64,000 bases of DNA from Temnothorax longispinosus (taxonomy: Eukaryota > Arthropoda > Insecta > Hymenoptera > Formicidae), in assembly GCF_030848805.1 (NCBI RefSeq), contig NC_092359.1:22487205-22551204 (forward strand). The letters run 5' to 3'. Within the stretch, counting starts at the first letter, position 1, and each line of letters begins with the position of its first letter. The notes under the pieces were generated by a model. That model saw nothing but the letters and a program-made list of their open reading frames with translations. It was not told where the DNA came from and made no database searches. Below, one piece after another: positions 62,570 through 64,000 of the stretch. The translations under genes and the position numbers were made by a program.

Positions 62570-64000
62570 GCCTGTACCACGGTGGAATCGACAATGACGC
62601 TTATCGCACCGCTCGTACGTCATACAACGCCACTTTATTATAATTATCAATGCGGGATGAGCGCACCCCGGAGCGTTGTTTCACCGCGACACCATTTCGT
62701 CGATCCCCTTACCGTCGAGGCGTACGAAGGCTTACGCATAATCTTATGTAAATCCCAAGCCGCCCTTATGCTTGCACGTCCTTACATCGAAGGAAGGAGC
62801 GTTCGTATGTGCATGGGTCGCTTCTCGGGTTACGCAGCGAAAGGGATGCGTAGACGACGACGGTTCAGGGGCGCCTCGCACACGAGGCGAGAGCACGGGG
62901 CTTATATGAATGTTAAAATAAGTTTGAAATTGTCGCGGACAAGTTCGGCCCCGTGGGAGGTACCCGTCGAGTAATTTCACGGCGCCGGCGGTTTCGACCC
63001 TTCGGCAAGTTTGCAACCAGCCGCGGATTCGTAGAAACTTCTGCGGCTCCGCGGGCGGCGCGACTTCCGCCACCTTCGCCGATAGGTTGGCGATCATTTA
63101 CTTTAGCCCTTAGAAAAAAGGGCTGTTGTCTGTTATCCTCGACTTAGAAACTTGTATTATAATTAAAAAGATTGTAACTTGGAATACGTGAGACTTAATC
63201 CATCCGTATTTATTTCGAGTGTTCATAAATCCACGTTTCTGGTTAAATCTAAAGCAAAAAGACAGCAAAGAGGTAGCAAGTACTGTTATACAATAAATTG
63301 TAAAAAAAATCATCTGTAATAACATCTTATGTTTAATGCTATGTATGTAGTGCCAAGTTGTTTAGTTTCTTCCCGCGAGTCGCCGTTGCGAAAGCAATTT
63401 CTCCCGCTGATTTAACAAGCGCTTGATAAAGCGTCGCTGAAAGAGACACGTGGATAGGAAAACTAATCAAGTTTCCGCAGGCGAAGCGTGGCGGAGAGAG
63501 ACAAAACCGCCAACGTCCTGACACGCGAACTAAAGCCGTTTTGCTGCATGACAGCTTCGTGAGATCCTCCTTGCCGGTACGTGAGAGTCTCTCGCCCGAG
63601 GAAGAGTCACCCCCTCGCGTCGTCGTTCGCGAAAAGTTTAAATCACGAATTCGCGGGGGGAGAGAGAGAGAGAGAGAGAGAGACCGAATTCGTGGCGGCC
63701 CGGCCCCTCTCTACGGGCGCGGGGCGCGCAGACGGAGGAGAGACGAGAGAGAGAGAGATTCGGCGAGGGTCGTCAGAGAGTTCACCGGGCGGGAGTCTGA
63801 TGGGTAAATGCGATGTGATGCGAGTAACTGAGTGGCTAATTGAATGAGGTGCCTCCCAGGAGCGCCGATCCGTCGCGTGTCACACGTCAGAATTTGCGCA
63901 GCGGGAACGCGAAATTACGACGATTGTCGGTCGTGTGCCAATTATCGTCGCGCGGTATGATTGCCAGTGCGGGAAATTATGCGACCGAACGATGCCGAAT
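62570..64000. other. CG-rich right end, possible promoter or leader of a neighbouring gene
   Basis: CG content rises sharply, with a short AT-rich break at 63.15-63.35 kb. Overlapping open frames on opposite strands (62594-62974 plus, 62744-63097 minus, 63541-63847 plus) reach 88-126 codons. They are arginine-rich, low-complexity or domainless. A GCCTCG/CGAGGC hairpin lies near 62874-62889. The block resembles a CpG-rich promoter or leader of a gene that continues beyond the window. Confidence 0.35.
63660..63682 (+). repeat. (GA)n microsatellite
   Basis: A pure GA run of 23 bases between two GAATTCG sequences in the CG-rich right end. It resembles GAGA-factor type promoter tracts, though a plain microsatellite is as likely. 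Confidence 0.9.

Noticed and set aside
62594..63097. Overlapping plus (127-codon) and minus (117-codon) open frames
   Set aside because: Both are in CG-rich DNA, overlap antiparallel, are arginine-rich and have no recognisable domain. At most one could be real and neither has support.
1..64000. CRISPR arrays, rRNA, tRNA and operon-type gene clusters
   Set aside because: No regularly spaced repeats, rRNA-like sequence or closely packed bacterial genes were seen. By-eye scanning could still miss a tRNA or microRNA.

Overview
This window looks like insect nuclear DNA, most likely from a hymenopteran such as an ant. It is AT-rich with local CG-rich islands. Its genes have spliceosomal introns, one of them about 44.6 kb long. 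The insect-type telomere motif (CCTAA/TTAGG) occurs as a short interstitial run at 61961-61980. No bacterial, phage or CRISPR signal was seen. The species is an inference; no lineage-diagnostic gene was seen.

Two protein-coding genes can be built exon by exon from splice sites and reading frame. (1) A plus-strand gene of three coding exons (3749-3839, 48474-48511, 56128-57054) encodes a 351-residue, cysteine-free, probably secreted protein. It has a signal peptide, an acidic low-complexity part, an aromatic-rich core with two IRGG motifs and a basic C-terminal tail. I do not recognise the family. It covers nearly 90% of the window because intron 1 is 44.6 kb and intron 2 is 7.6 kb. (2) A minus-strand gene of four coding exons (61258 down to 59119) encodes a complete 275-residue mitochondrial GATD3/ES1-type protein (DJ-1/PfpI, class I glutamine-amidotransferase-like superfamily; bacterial relative ElbB). 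The two genes lie tail to tail, with about 2 kb between the stop codons.

Layout: 1-3498 is AT-rich upstream DNA. 3499-3839 holds the core promoter, leader and signal-peptide exon. 3840-48473 is intron 1; it holds four non-coding foldback or terminal-inverted-repeat elements, a duplicated 150-bp repeat, two dense CACGTG E-box clusters, several CG-rich islands and two possible internal core promoters. 48512-56127 is intron 2, with a CG-rich island (48.9-50.6 kb) that carries a strong minus-strand splice donor and may start an antisense or nested transcript. 57055-59118 is the shared 3' region. 59119-61258 is GATD3. 61259-64000 is intergenic and becomes CG-rich near the right edge, perhaps the promoter or leader of a gene outside the window.

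The two genes show no functional link. The most interesting items are the unrecognised secreted protein with its very large intron and E-box clusters, and the non-autonomous elements inside that intron. Most open reading frames in the window are short and lack an ATG, splice support or recognisable domains, and I left them out.
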